This document shows positions 1 to 6,890 of a stretch of 35,817 nt of DNA, in pieces; positions within the stretch are counted from its first letter, which is position 1, and each line of letters begins with the position of its first letter. The translations under genes were made by a program, and so were the position numbers. The notes under the pieces were generated by a model. The model saw nothing but the letters and a program-made list of their open reading frames with translations. It did no database searches and was not told where the DNA came from. Source of the DNA: Bacteroidales bacterium (lineage in GTDB: Bacteria; Bacteroidota; Bacteroidia; Bacteroidales; P3); assembly GCA_017522065.1 (NCBI GenBank), contig JAFXAD010000008.1, positions 1-35,817 on the forward strand. Direction: 5' to 3'.

Positions 1-95
1 ATGCCTAACTCCCTGGAAACATGATCTGCACTGTGCCCTCTTTGGCACATCCTGACGGCTTGTATCCGTTCCTCAATCGTGTGTCTTTTCCTCAT
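1..95 (-). CDS. Transposase OrfA-like protein, N-terminal part (cut by window edge)
   Basis: The minus strand from 95 reads ATG and stays open for 31 codons to the window edge, beginning MRKRHTIEERIQAV. The segment is basic and looks like the first helix-turn-helix of an IS3-type OrfA or related transposase (pattern TIEERIQAVRMCQRG followed by a VSRELG recognition helix). IS OrfA proteins bind the element's ends; here only the DNA-binding start is visible. The start codon lies 5 nt downstream of the strong hairpin at 101-134. The remainder, including any catalytic OrfB, lies outside the window, so neither the IS family nor intactness can be stated. A stand-alone HTH regulator is the alternative. 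Confidence 0.55.
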   Translation of the reverse strand, partial: MRKRHTIEERIQAVRMCQRGHSADHVSRELG

Positions 96-100
96 AATAA

Positions 101-134
101 AACCCCGAAAGTTTTTTGTCCAACTTTCGGGGTT
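101..134 (-). terminator. Perfect 13-bp hairpin, likely terminator of the radical SAM gene
   Basis: AACCCCGAAAGTT (101-113) and AACTTTCGGGGTT (122-134) form a perfect 13-bp stem with an 8-nt loop. On the minus strand the 3' arm runs into TTTTATTATG, a short U tract, which fits intrinsic termination of transcripts leaving the radical SAM gene (stop at 159). The hairpin also lies just upstream of the transposase start at 95, so it could shield that gene from read-through. Confidence 0.6.
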
Positions 135-158
135 CATTACATACGGAAGCCTTTTGTT

Positions 159-1241
159 TCATTTGCCCATCAGCCTGTGATAGTGGCAAAAGAGCAGTTC
201 TTCGTTGTCGTCATAGAGGTGCATTCCGCTGCCCTCGCAGTATTTCCACAGGTCGCATTGCGAGCATTGCCCCTTCTTCATCCAACTGTGATCTCGGTAC
301 TTCTGGAAGCGGTTCTGCCACACGTCCCAAAGGTTGTCCTTGTAGATATTGCCCTGATGGAAATTTGAACGAATTGAAGTACATCCAGATATGGAACCAT
401 CGCACAGCACCGAGGCCACCTCGACGCCCGCGCGGCAATGGAAGTAGTAGTCGCGCACCTCGCCCTCGAAAGGACCCAGAAAGCCTTCGCAGCCATAACT
501 GGCGTGGATGCGTCCTTCGGCGCGTGTGCGCTTGATGAATTCGAACAGCCCTCGGAACTGCTCGTCGCTGAGCTGCAACTCTGGGTTGTCGGCGGCACGA
601 CCCATCGGGAAAATCGAAAAGAGGCGCCAGTTGCGGACACCTATCGAAATCAGATACTCTTTAAATTCGTCCAAACGGCTGTAGTTGCGCGGATTGACGC
701 AGGTGACGATGTCCCAAACGATGTCGGGTGTGCGCACCAGCATCTTGATGGCAGCATCGGCGCGCTCGAAACTGCGCTCATTGCGGCGTATCCAGTTGTG
801 GTCGTCCGCAAAGCCGTCGAACGAGATTGTAATCGAATGCATTCCGGCACGCAACAGGCTGTCCAGTCTGCTCTCGTCGAGCAGGAGGCCGTTGGTCACG
901 ATACCCCACGGAAAGCCGCGACGGTACAGCTCCAGTCCCACCTCTTCGATGTCGTCGCGCACCAAAGCTTCGCCGCCGGTAAAGGTGATGAACGTCTTGT
1001 GGGGGTCCACATGCGGCGTGATATCGTCGATAGCCTTGAAGAAGTCCTTAGCCGGCATGTCGGGCACCGCCGGAGCCTGCTTGCAGTCGCTGCCGCAGTG
1101 ACGGCAATTCATATTGCATCGCAGCGTGCACTCCCAAAACAGGTTGCGCAGCTCGTGCAGCTCGGCCTTGTTCTTGCATATTCGCCTGTGCAGACCTAAC
1201 GCCATGCGTTGTCTGCGGCTCAGCATCTTGCGTTCGTGCAT
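159..1241 (-). CDS. Radical SAM/SPASM maturase paired with a lipoprotein (TIGR04133-like)
   Basis: The protein has 360 residues. The radical SAM [4Fe-4S] motif CxxxCxxC is seen as C42-C46-C49 (CNMNCRHC), followed by a TFTGGEALVRD segment typical of the SAM-binding GGE motif. The C-terminal part has the SPASM cysteine pattern: an HCRAG cysteine, CDGSISGC, then CSQCDLWKYC and a final C, roughly residues 268-354, which would bind auxiliary Fe-S clusters. SPASM proteins generally modify ribosomal peptides or proteins. The gene begins 7 nt after the stop of a small lipoprotein, which is the arrangement I know for the Bacteroidales 'rSAM/lipoprotein' pair (TIGR04133 with TIGR04134). I infer that the neighbour is the substrate or partner. 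The chemistry is unknown. The next thing downstream is the hairpin at 101-134. Confidence 0.88.
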   Translation of the reverse strand: MHERKMLSRRQRMALGLHRRICKNKAELHELRNLFWECTLRCNMNCRHCGSDCKQAPAVPDMPAKDFFKAIDDITPHVDPHKTFITFTGGEALVRDDIEEVGLELYRRGFPWGIVTNGLLLDESRLDSLLRAGMHSITISFDGFADDHNWIRRNERSFERADAAIKMLVRTPDIVWDIVTCVNPRNYSRLDEFKEYLISIGVRNWRLFSIFPMGRAADNPELQLSDEQFRGLFEFIKRTRAEGRIHASYGCEGFLGPFEGEVRDYYFHCRAGVEVASVLCDGSISGCTSIRSNFHQGNIYKDNLWDVWQNRFQKYRDHSWMKKGQCSQCDLWKYCEGSGMHLYDDNEELLFCHYHRLMGK

Positions 1242-1248
1242 TGTGACT

Positions 1249-1905
1249 CTACTTCTTGCGTTTCATTTTAACCGTCACTTCGGCCTTCTTTTCGCCAAGT
1301 CTCCAGCTATTGCTGTTCTCCTTCCGTTCCGGTTCGCCGAATTCCACTTCCACTTTCTGGTCCACGAAGCGTCCGTTCTTGCTGCCGTCGATGTCGCGGA
1401 CCAGCACGTGCTTGTTTTGCCACGGGCGGTCAGTAGTGCGGACCTCGAAGGTTCCTTGGCTGTCGGTCGTATCGATAGCACCCTCCATCATCTCGCCCCA
1501 ATAAGGCGTTTCGGGAATATTCTCCAGGTCAATCTCCTCGGGCACCAGCATCACCTGAACTCCCTTCAGGGGTTTGCCATTGCTGTCGACGACCTTACCT
1601 TTAACTGCGAAATCGACCGTCGGCACACCATAGACCGTCACCTGCGGTTCCCTTGGCTGCTCCTGCGGATTGCCTGCTTTGGGCTCAACACGAGGTTGCG
1701 CAGTGTCGGCATTCTCCACTTTCAGGTCACGAACCGGCACTCCGTACATAGCAATCATCTGCCGTTCGTCAAAAGCAGGTCGGTCGTCCGATTTGCTGTC
1801 GTCCGCCTTGGTGACATTTTTGCTGCTGTTGCAGGCCGACAAGCCCAATGTGCTCATCAAGGTTACAAGGAGCCAATTCTTCAGTTTCAGATACTTTATC
1901 TTCAT
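1249..1905 (-). CDS. Putative lipoprotein of the radical SAM/lipoprotein system (TIGR04134-like)
   Basis: A 218-residue protein with a lipoprotein signal: basic start, hydrophobic stretch and the lipobox LSAC with Cys25. After a polar linker come two copies of a related motif, MYGVPVRDLKV (YGVP at 54-57) and VYGVPTVDFAV (YGVP at 92-95). The second copy runs into a carboxypeptidase-regulatory-like beta-sandwich (KGKVVDSNGKPLKGVQV, then DTTDSQGTFEV). YGxP followed by such a domain is what I recall for lipoproteins encoded beside radical SAM/SPASM proteins in Bacteroidales. It is the first gene of a two-gene operon with the maturase. The C-terminus is very basic (KMKRKK). I infer envelope anchoring and possible post-translational modification at or near the YGVP motifs. 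No modification is proven. Confidence 0.82.
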   Translation of the reverse strand: MKIKYLKLKNWLLVTLMSTLGLSACNSSKNVTKADDSKSDDRPAFDERQMIAMYGVPVRDLKVENADTAQPRVEPKAGNPQEQPREPQVTVYGVPTVDFAVKGKVVDSNGKPLKGVQVMLVPEEIDLENIPETPYWGEMMEGAIDTTDSQGTFEVRTTDRPWQNKHVLVRDIDGSKNGRFVDQKVEVEFGEPERKENSNSWRLGEKKAEVTVKMKRKK

Positions 1906-1994
1906 ATTACTTAGTAAAGATTAAAGAGTTTTCACGGGCATGGATGCTCGTATATCAATATGTAACGCAATTTTTCCCGTTTTATTATTCCACC

Positions 1995-2025
1995 ATTGCG
2001 AATAAAGAATTAATGACTATCTTTG
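1995..2025 (+). promoter_or_regulatory. Bacteroidetes-type promoter for the DAHP synthase gene
   Basis: TATCTTTG at 2018-2025 matches the -7 consensus TAnnTTTG. TTGCG near 1995 is placed like the -33 box, about 20 nt upstream. Transcription would start around 2032. This excludes the TTG at 2023 as the start codon and supports ATG 2050. Confidence 0.6.
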
Positions 2026-2049
2026 CATAAAAATCAGCGAGCGAAAAAA

Positions 2050-3090
2050 ATGGACAGATTATTCAATGTCAGCGACAAACCCATCATCATTGCCGGTCCG
2101 TGCAGTGCAGAGAGCCTGCACCAGCTACAGTCCGTTTCGTACCACCTCCAATCCGACAGCCGTGTGGCGATGATGCGCATCGGCGTATGGAAACCGCGCA
2201 CACGTCCTGGTGGTTTTGAAGGAATGGGCGAGCCCGCCCTCGAATGGGCCGACAAGGTGCATAGCCTATACCCCGGTCTGCCCATCTGCTGCGAAGTGGC
2301 TCGTCCGGAGCATATCGAGCTGTGCCAGCAGCACAGCATTGATGCCGTCTGGATTGGAGCACGCACCTCCGTCAACCCCTTTCTTGTCGGCGAACTTGCC
2401 GAAACGCTACGCGGAACAACCCTGGGCGTGCTTGTCAAAAACCCCATCACCCCCGATGTCGACCTCTGGATGGGCGCAATCGAACGCCTCCTCAAGGCCG
2501 GCATTGTCGACATTGCCGCTGTCCACCGCGGATTCTCCACCTACAACAATTTCGGTTACCGCAACAATCCCCTCTGGGAGATTCCCATCGAACTGCGCCG
2601 CCGCATGCCACAGTTGCCTCTGCTTTGCGACCCGAGCCACATAGCAGGCCGCCGCGACCTCGTAGCGCCAGTTGCACAAATGTCTCTCGACCTCCATTTC
2701 GACGGGCTGATGGTCGAATGCCACGACGACCCCGACAGTGCGCTTACCGACAGCCAACAGCAGCTATCCCTCACCGACTTCACTGCTCTGCTCAACAATC
2801 TCAAGGTGCGACAATTCAGCGACACAGCCCCCTCCGACCTGCAGCGTATGCGCGAGCAGCTCGACATCATCGACACACAGATCCTCAAACTGCTGAGCCA
2901 ACGAATGAAAATCTCGAAAGATATCGGCGCCATCAAACACGCCCACAATATGCCCATCTATCAACCCAGCCGCTGGCAGCAGGTACTGGACCGTCAAATC
3001 CAGAATGCCAAGCAGATGGGGCTCGACGAACAGTTCGTCAAAGACATCACAGAGAAAATTCACGCCGAAAGTCTGCGTATGCAGAAATAA
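2050..3090 (+). CDS. Bifunctional DAHP synthase / chorismate mutase
   Basis: The protein has 346 residues. Residues about 9-255 form a DAHP synthase (class I, KDO8P-synthase-like) barrel: IIIAGPCSAES near the start, WKPRTRPGGFEG, then IGARTSVNPF and the LLCDPSHIAGRRD segment. It condenses phosphoenolpyruvate with erythrose 4-phosphate, the first step of aromatic amino acid synthesis. Residues about 262-346 form an AroQ-type (all-helical) chorismate mutase, with MREQLDIIDTQILKLLSQRM and the basic RW/K residues of that fold; it makes prephenate. This fusion order is common in Bacteroidetes and allows feedback control through the mutase. ATG 2050 is chosen because the promoter box ends at 2025. 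No attenuator fits in the leader of about 20 nt. The gene stands alone between divergent and convergent neighbours. Confidence 0.93.
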   Translation: MDRLFNVSDKPIIIAGPCSAESLHQLQSVSYHLQSDSRVAMMRIGVWKPRTRPGGFEGMGEPALEWADKVHSLYPGLPICCEVARPEHIELCQQHSIDAVWIGARTSVNPFLVGELAETLRGTTLGVLVKNPITPDVDLWMGAIERLLKAGIVDIAAVHRGFSTYNNFGYRNNPLWEIPIELRRRMPQLPLLCDPSHIAGRRDLVAPVAQMSLDLHFDGLMVECHDDPDSALTDSQQQLSLTDFTALLNNLKVRQFSDTAPSDLQRMREQLDIIDTQILKLLSQRMKISKDIGAIKHAHNMPIYQPSRWQQVLDRQIQNAKQMGLDEQFVKDITEKIHAESLRMQK

Positions 3091-3098
3091 CTCTTCGA

Positions 3099-4466
3099 CT
3101 ACTGCACCACAAGCCTGCCGTATGCCATTCCGTGCACCGTTGTAGCTCGCACAATATACATTCCTTTCGGCAGCATCGAGATATCGACATTCTTCGACAG
3201 ACCATCAACACGCTCCCTCTTCATCAGCCTGCCGTCAGTTGCATATATCGACAAGTCGTGTATTTTGAACGACGAGAACACGTTGACCACATCACTTGCC
3301 GGATTGGGCGAAATATGGAAAAACTCATTGTCCACATCCATCACAGCCTCGACGCTTCCGCTGTCTGCCGGCACCTCGAACAAAAGTCCATCTGACCACT
3401 GGCTGGTGTCACCGTTTTCGCATATATTTCTTACCCAAACCGTGTATTTCCCTCCATGTTCGAGTTGTGTAAGGAAAGCAAAACTGGCCGTAGTCTGCAT
3501 AACCTCTCCGCTGTCCGGTACCGAACATCCAGCATCGCATACCGACACCTCGCTCCGCTCGCCTCCGTTGGCGTTCCACATCACCATAGTCGAATCTGCC
3601 GCAATCCTTCCCGTTCTCACATGCGTTGGTGGCATACACAACTCCGCCGCCGTAGAATCATAAAACGTCGTGGTATCAAAAATCAAAAAAACATGCATAT
3701 AATCACGCGGAGTAGCAATTCTGTACCATTTGTTTGTGAGATAAGCATGACTGTTGAACTTGTCGGAAATAGTGTACATTCTTATGATATGCCTTCCGAA
3801 TGGCGAGTGATTTATGTAGTTTTGTTCTGTCAAGCGATGATATGAGTATCCGACCGAAGTTCTGGGATGAGCTGAACGAATCTCGTAATTCCACAGAATT
3901 ATGCCGTAACCATCAAACCAATCGGAATCGACAGCAATGTTGTAATTGTTGTTGTGCGTTGATGTTACATAAAAAGTGTCCGATACGTATATTGCGCTGT
4001 CGAAATAGGCCTCGTACACATTCATGTAACGACTACCACCGATATAGTTCACATAGCGCGGAGTCGCCGTATCGAAACGGGCTTCGGCCAATATTTCATA
4101 ATCTCCGTTTCTCCTTACTCTTGCATATTCAGGCAGCATTGTAGCGCCTTCGGCCACAGGCATGCAGCCTGCGAAATAGCCATTAATAGTTGCCGCCACA
4201 GCCACTCCGACAGCCCTCAGGGGCGTGTTAGTCGAGCATGGTCGCCCCTCCTCGGGTGCTCCGTCTTCGATTCCAGAGCCTTCACCGTCAATGATGTTGT
4301 CGCCCGTTTTGTCGTGAGCGGTAATATAGTCCACCCAATAGTCTCCCCAGTAGTAGAAAGTGGGTTCCCTGTCGCCAAAGAACAATGTATCTATTTGTGC
4401 ATTCAATACAGCGCACTGCGATATCAATGCGACCGTTGCCACTATAACTTTCAGTGTTTTTTTCAT
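3099..4466 (-). CDS. Secreted protein with fibronectin type III-like region and T9SS sorting domain
   Basis: A 455-residue protein. It has a Sec signal peptide (MKKTLKVIVATVALISQC, with probable cleavage after LNA near residue 23). The middle part (about 25-275) is rich in Tyr and Trp and is not recognised. A fibronectin type III-like module follows (about 278-372, ending YTVWVRNICENGDTSQWS). The last about 75 residues match the T9SS C-terminal sorting domain (TIGR04183 type): FHISPNPASDVVNV, LSIYATDGRLM, then LPKGMYIVRA and a final LVVQ. The protein should be exported through the outer membrane by T9SS and then anchored or released. It lies 15 nt downstream of another exported protein gene and is probably co-transcribed with it. 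Biochemical function is unknown. Confidence 0.88.
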   Translation of the reverse strand: MKKTLKVIVATVALISQCAVLNAQIDTLFFGDREPTFYYWGDYWVDYITAHDKTGDNIIDGEGSGIEDGAPEEGRPCSTNTPLRAVGVAVAATINGYFAGCMPVAEGATMLPEYARVRRNGDYEILAEARFDTATPRYVNYIGGSRYMNVYEAYFDSAIYVSDTFYVTSTHNNNYNIAVDSDWFDGYGIILWNYEIRSAHPRTSVGYSYHRLTEQNYINHSPFGRHIIRMYTISDKFNSHAYLTNKWYRIATPRDYMHVFLIFDTTTFYDSTAAELCMPPTHVRTGRIAADSTMVMWNANGGERSEVSVCDAGCSVPDSGEVMQTTASFAFLTQLEHGGKYTVWVRNICENGDTSQWSDGLLFEVPADSGSVEAVMDVDNEFFHISPNPASDVVNVFSSFKIHDLSIYATDGRLMKRERVDGLSKNVDISMLPKGMYIVRATTVHGMAYGRLVVQ

Positions 4467-4481
4467 ATCCTTTTATATTTT

Positions 4482-5930
4482 TTAGTGACTACAATCCATA
4501 TCGATTCCGTAAATTCCTACCCCTTTCCCTTGGGTCTTGAAGGCGTTGCGCCCCCCATACGTCTCAACTATCGACGACATACGGCTCGACTTGGCAAGTC
4601 CCGATTCCATAAGCGTTGCCTCCACCTGCGGCAGACAACCTGACTGCATTCCGGAAGTCTCGACCCCATAGTTATATTGCCACACATAATCGCGGCAATG
4701 TCCAATCATGACATACTGCATATTTGAGTTGAACATGTCCATTGCGTCAAACCGTTTTTCTCCGCATTCGCCATCGTCGGCACCACTCATGCTGTTTAGC
4801 ACTGTCGTCAGCGAATTGTCGGTTTCTATGAAGTAGCTTTTCTCTTCGCCGTATTCACCATCATTCTCGCCCTCAAACAATAACGCATATCGCGACGTGG
4901 TATAATTGTACACAAACTCGTCCAACTTGTTCACACGATTGTAATTATCCACCACCAGCAAGGCCGAATTCGTCATCGCAGTTGCCATTCCACCAAGAAG
5001 ATTAAAGATATTGATATCATGGATTTTCAGAAAATTGGCTTGTCCCATTGGCATCAAAGGGAATCTCATTACAGATGCCACCGAAACCAAATGGTCCGAC
5101 TTGGTCGAAAGCAGAACTTTACTTATCCGATTGTCATATCCAGGCGAACCATAGTCGTCGAAGGTATACAACGTGTTTTGCGGACCCGTCATCGACAGAG
5201 GGTTCTGCGCATTAAAAAAGCGCAGTGTCAGATGTTGCTTTGAGTCCACACCACCAACAATCAGATAGTCGCACTCCGGGTATTGCGGGTCCCTGTTCTC
5301 CCCATATACGGCCGAGCACAAACGCTCGATATCCATCGTGCTTCCTGCGAGCAAGCTATCCTTGATCATACCAGCATTGTAGGCTATGTATTCATTTTCC
5401 GAAAATAGGTCAACAATACAAGGGTATTTTTCACCAAGCACGTTTTTGGCAACACCCACACACACTATATGTCTACTGCGGTTTGTGTCGATATATGTGA
5501 CCATTTTATTGAACACTTCGGCATAAAATTGGGTAGCAACACTGTACTGGTCCCAATAATAATAAAGCCCATTGCCGAAGAAAAGTTCATCAATATCAAA
5601 GAACCCAATTATGGCACGCCCATTCATGCCGTTTCCGCAGAAGAACACAGTATCGCCTCCAATGGCAAAATCAGTGACATTGCAGCCGTTAATCACCGAG
5701 CGATAAGCACGACGTGACTGGTCGTTGTAGGAGAACTGCGTGTTAAAACTCATGACGTCATTGGTGCTCATTATCGTGATGGGATAGTTATATTCCTTTA
5801 TAACCTCCGTCCTACCAAGATAATAAGGCTGATACGAACTCAGAGTCATACTTGTCTGCCCTCTCATCACTGAGATCGCAAAAAAACATACAACCAAAAG
5901 GAATATGCGCTTTGTTTTGTTTAAATTCAT
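4482..5930 (-). CDS. Exported protein of unknown function
   Basis: A 482-residue protein. The frame is open upstream to 6176, but ATG 5930 is chosen because it begins a clear signal peptide (MNLNKTKRIFLLVVCFFAIS) and lies about 40 nt downstream of a promoter box. The mature part contains several beta-rich stretches with aromatic residues and repeated segments such as SVASVMRFPLMP and YNYTTSRYALLFEG, possibly a propeller-like or repeated beta fold. No enzyme motif and no T9SS sorting domain is evident at the C-terminus (GIYGIDMDCSH). It is the first gene of an operon with the T9SS cargo gene that begins 15 nt after its stop. I do not recognise the family. The shared operon suggests joint expression of two surface or periplasmic proteins. 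Confidence 0.78.
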   Translation of the reverse strand: MNLNKTKRIFLLVVCFFAISVMRGQTSMTLSSYQPYYLGRTEVIKEYNYPITIMSTNDVMSFNTQFSYNDQSRRAYRSVINGCNVTDFAIGGDTVFFCGNGMNGRAIIGFFDIDELFFGNGLYYYWDQYSVATQFYAEVFNKMVTYIDTNRSRHIVCVGVAKNVLGEKYPCIVDLFSENEYIAYNAGMIKDSLLAGSTMDIERLCSAVYGENRDPQYPECDYLIVGGVDSKQHLTLRFFNAQNPLSMTGPQNTLYTFDDYGSPGYDNRISKVLLSTKSDHLVSVASVMRFPLMPMGQANFLKIHDINIFNLLGGMATAMTNSALLVVDNYNRVNKLDEFVYNYTTSRYALLFEGENDGEYGEEKSYFIETDNSLTTVLNSMSGADDGECGEKRFDAMDMFNSNMQYVMIGHCRDYVWQYNYGVETSGMQSGCLPQVEATLMESGLAKSSRMSSIVETYGGRNAFKTQGKGVGIYGIDMDCSH

Positions 5931-5975
5931 AAATACTAATGTGTTAAGTGTATTGGATAAAAAAGAATCTATTTG

Positions 5976-5983
5976 CAAATATA
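5976..5983 (-). promoter_or_regulatory. -7 box for the exported protein operon
   Basis: On the minus strand 5983-5976 reads TATATTTG, an exact TAnnTTTG. It lies about 45 nt before the ATG at 5930. The only upstream TTG (6011-6009) is about 25 nt away, so the -33 match is poor. Confidence 0.45.
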
Positions 5984-6073
5984 AAAAAAAATGAAAATAT
6001 CTTTTTTTCAATTTTTTTTGAGTCGAATACAGATGCGAGAATAGCAGACAATATTTATTGTTCTGTAAAGGAG

Positions 6074-6105
6074 AAAAAAATAAGGCATCCGAAAAGGATG
6101 CCTTA
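6074..6105 (-). terminator. Intrinsic terminator after rpmA
   Basis: TAAGGCATCC (6081-6090) and GGATGCCTTA (6096-6105) form a perfect 10-bp stem with a 5-nt loop. On the minus strand the stem is followed by seven T (6080-6074). It lies 28 nt after the rpmA stop and ends the rplU-rpmA unit. Confidence 0.85.
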
Positions 6106-6132
6106 AAGTTTTGACAAGCGTGAATTTGTTCG

Positions 6133-6393
6133 TTATTCCTCGCAAGGCATAACAGAGACAAACGATTTGTTCTCACGACCTTTGTGGAACTTCACCACAC
6201 CGTCGCAAAGAGCGAAGAGTGTATGGTCCTTGCCCATTCCGACGTTTTTGCCAGGATTGTGGACCGTACCGCGCTGACGGATAATGATGTTGCCGGCGAT
6301 GCAGGGCTGTCCGCCGAAGATTTTCACGCCCAAACGTTTGCTTTCGGATTCACGACCATTGCTGGAACTACCGACACCTTTTTTATGAGCCAT
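6133..6393 (-). CDS. rpmA: 50S ribosomal protein L27
   Basis: An 86-residue protein beginning [16 protein letters not shown], with the conserved [10 protein letters not shown] and [15 protein letters not shown] blocks of bL27. The flexible N-terminus reaches the peptidyl transferase centre in the ribosome. No cleavable N-terminal extension of the Firmicutes type is present. It lies 62 nt downstream of rplU, in the usual rplU-rpmA order, and is followed by a strong terminator. Length and conservation are normal. Confidence 0.97.
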   Translation of the reverse strand: MAHKKGVGSSSNGRESESKRLGVKIFGGQPCIAGNIIIRQRGTVHNPGKNVGMGKDHTLFALCDGVVKFHKGRENKSFVSVMPCEE

Positions 6394-6455
6394 AATATAT
6401 TCGTTTTAAAAGGTTTTTTACTCTTTGTTTATTAACTGACTATACAACGTTCAGA

Positions 6456-6764
6456 TTAGTTGATGCTGTTGATCTGAATCTGGGTCAAATAGTCACGGTG
6501 ACCATTCATCTTCTGGAATCCTTTACGACGGATTTTCTTGAAGACGAGGACCTTCTTGCCTTTAAGATGTTTCACCACGGTAGCCTTAACGCTGGCGCCA
6601 TTGATGTAAGGCTGGCCAACGGTAATGTTGCCATCATTGTCTTTGAGCATCACGGTGTCAAAAGAAACCTCGCTACCCTCCTCATTCTGAAGGCGGTTGA
6701 CGAAGATCTTCTGATCTTGGGCTACCTTGAATTGCTTTCCTGCGATTTCTACTATTGCGTACAT
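6456..6764 (-). CDS. rplU: 50S ribosomal protein L21
   Basis: A 102-residue protein beginning MYAIVEIAGKQFKV, the signature start of bL21. It also has the VKHLKGKKVLVFKKIRRKG block, rich in basic residues for 23S rRNA binding, and a C-terminal GHRDYLTQIQI. First gene of the rplU-rpmA operon, with a well-formed promoter about 45 nt upstream. Length is normal. Confidence 0.97.
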   Translation of the reverse strand: MYAIVEIAGKQFKVAQDQKIFVNRLQNEEGSEVSFDTVMLKDNDGNITVGQPYINGASVKATVVKHLKGKKVLVFKKIRRKGFQKMNGHRDYLTQIQINSIN

Positions 6765-6807
6765 TTTTAACTATTTATTTTTAATTATTTTTCCACAAAA
6801 TGGAGTG

Positions 6808-6838
6808 CAAAAGTACATCTTTTTTTCAAACCTGCAAA
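6808..6838 (-). promoter_or_regulatory. Promoter of rplU-rpmA
   Basis: On the minus strand TTTG (6838-6835) is followed after exactly 19 nt by TACTTTTG (6815-6808). Together they form a complete Bacteroidetes primary sigma factor promoter. The ATG of rplU is about 44 nt further downstream. Confidence 0.75.
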
Positions 6839-6890
6839 AATATTTTTACACCATAATCATCTTCTGCATACAAATCAGGCATTTACATCA

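Noticed and set aside
438-1199. Long plus-strand frame (253 codons) opposite the radical SAM gene
   Set aside because: It is the complement of a gene with intact CxxxCxxC and SPASM motifs, and its product has no recognisable family.
2026-2049. Riboswitch or attenuator before DAHP synthase
   Set aside because: The promoter leaves a leader of only about 20 nt, too short for either.
5931-6176. N-terminal extension of 82 residues for the exported protein
   Set aside because: It would bury the signal peptide and includes the promoter box and AT-rich non-coding sequence.
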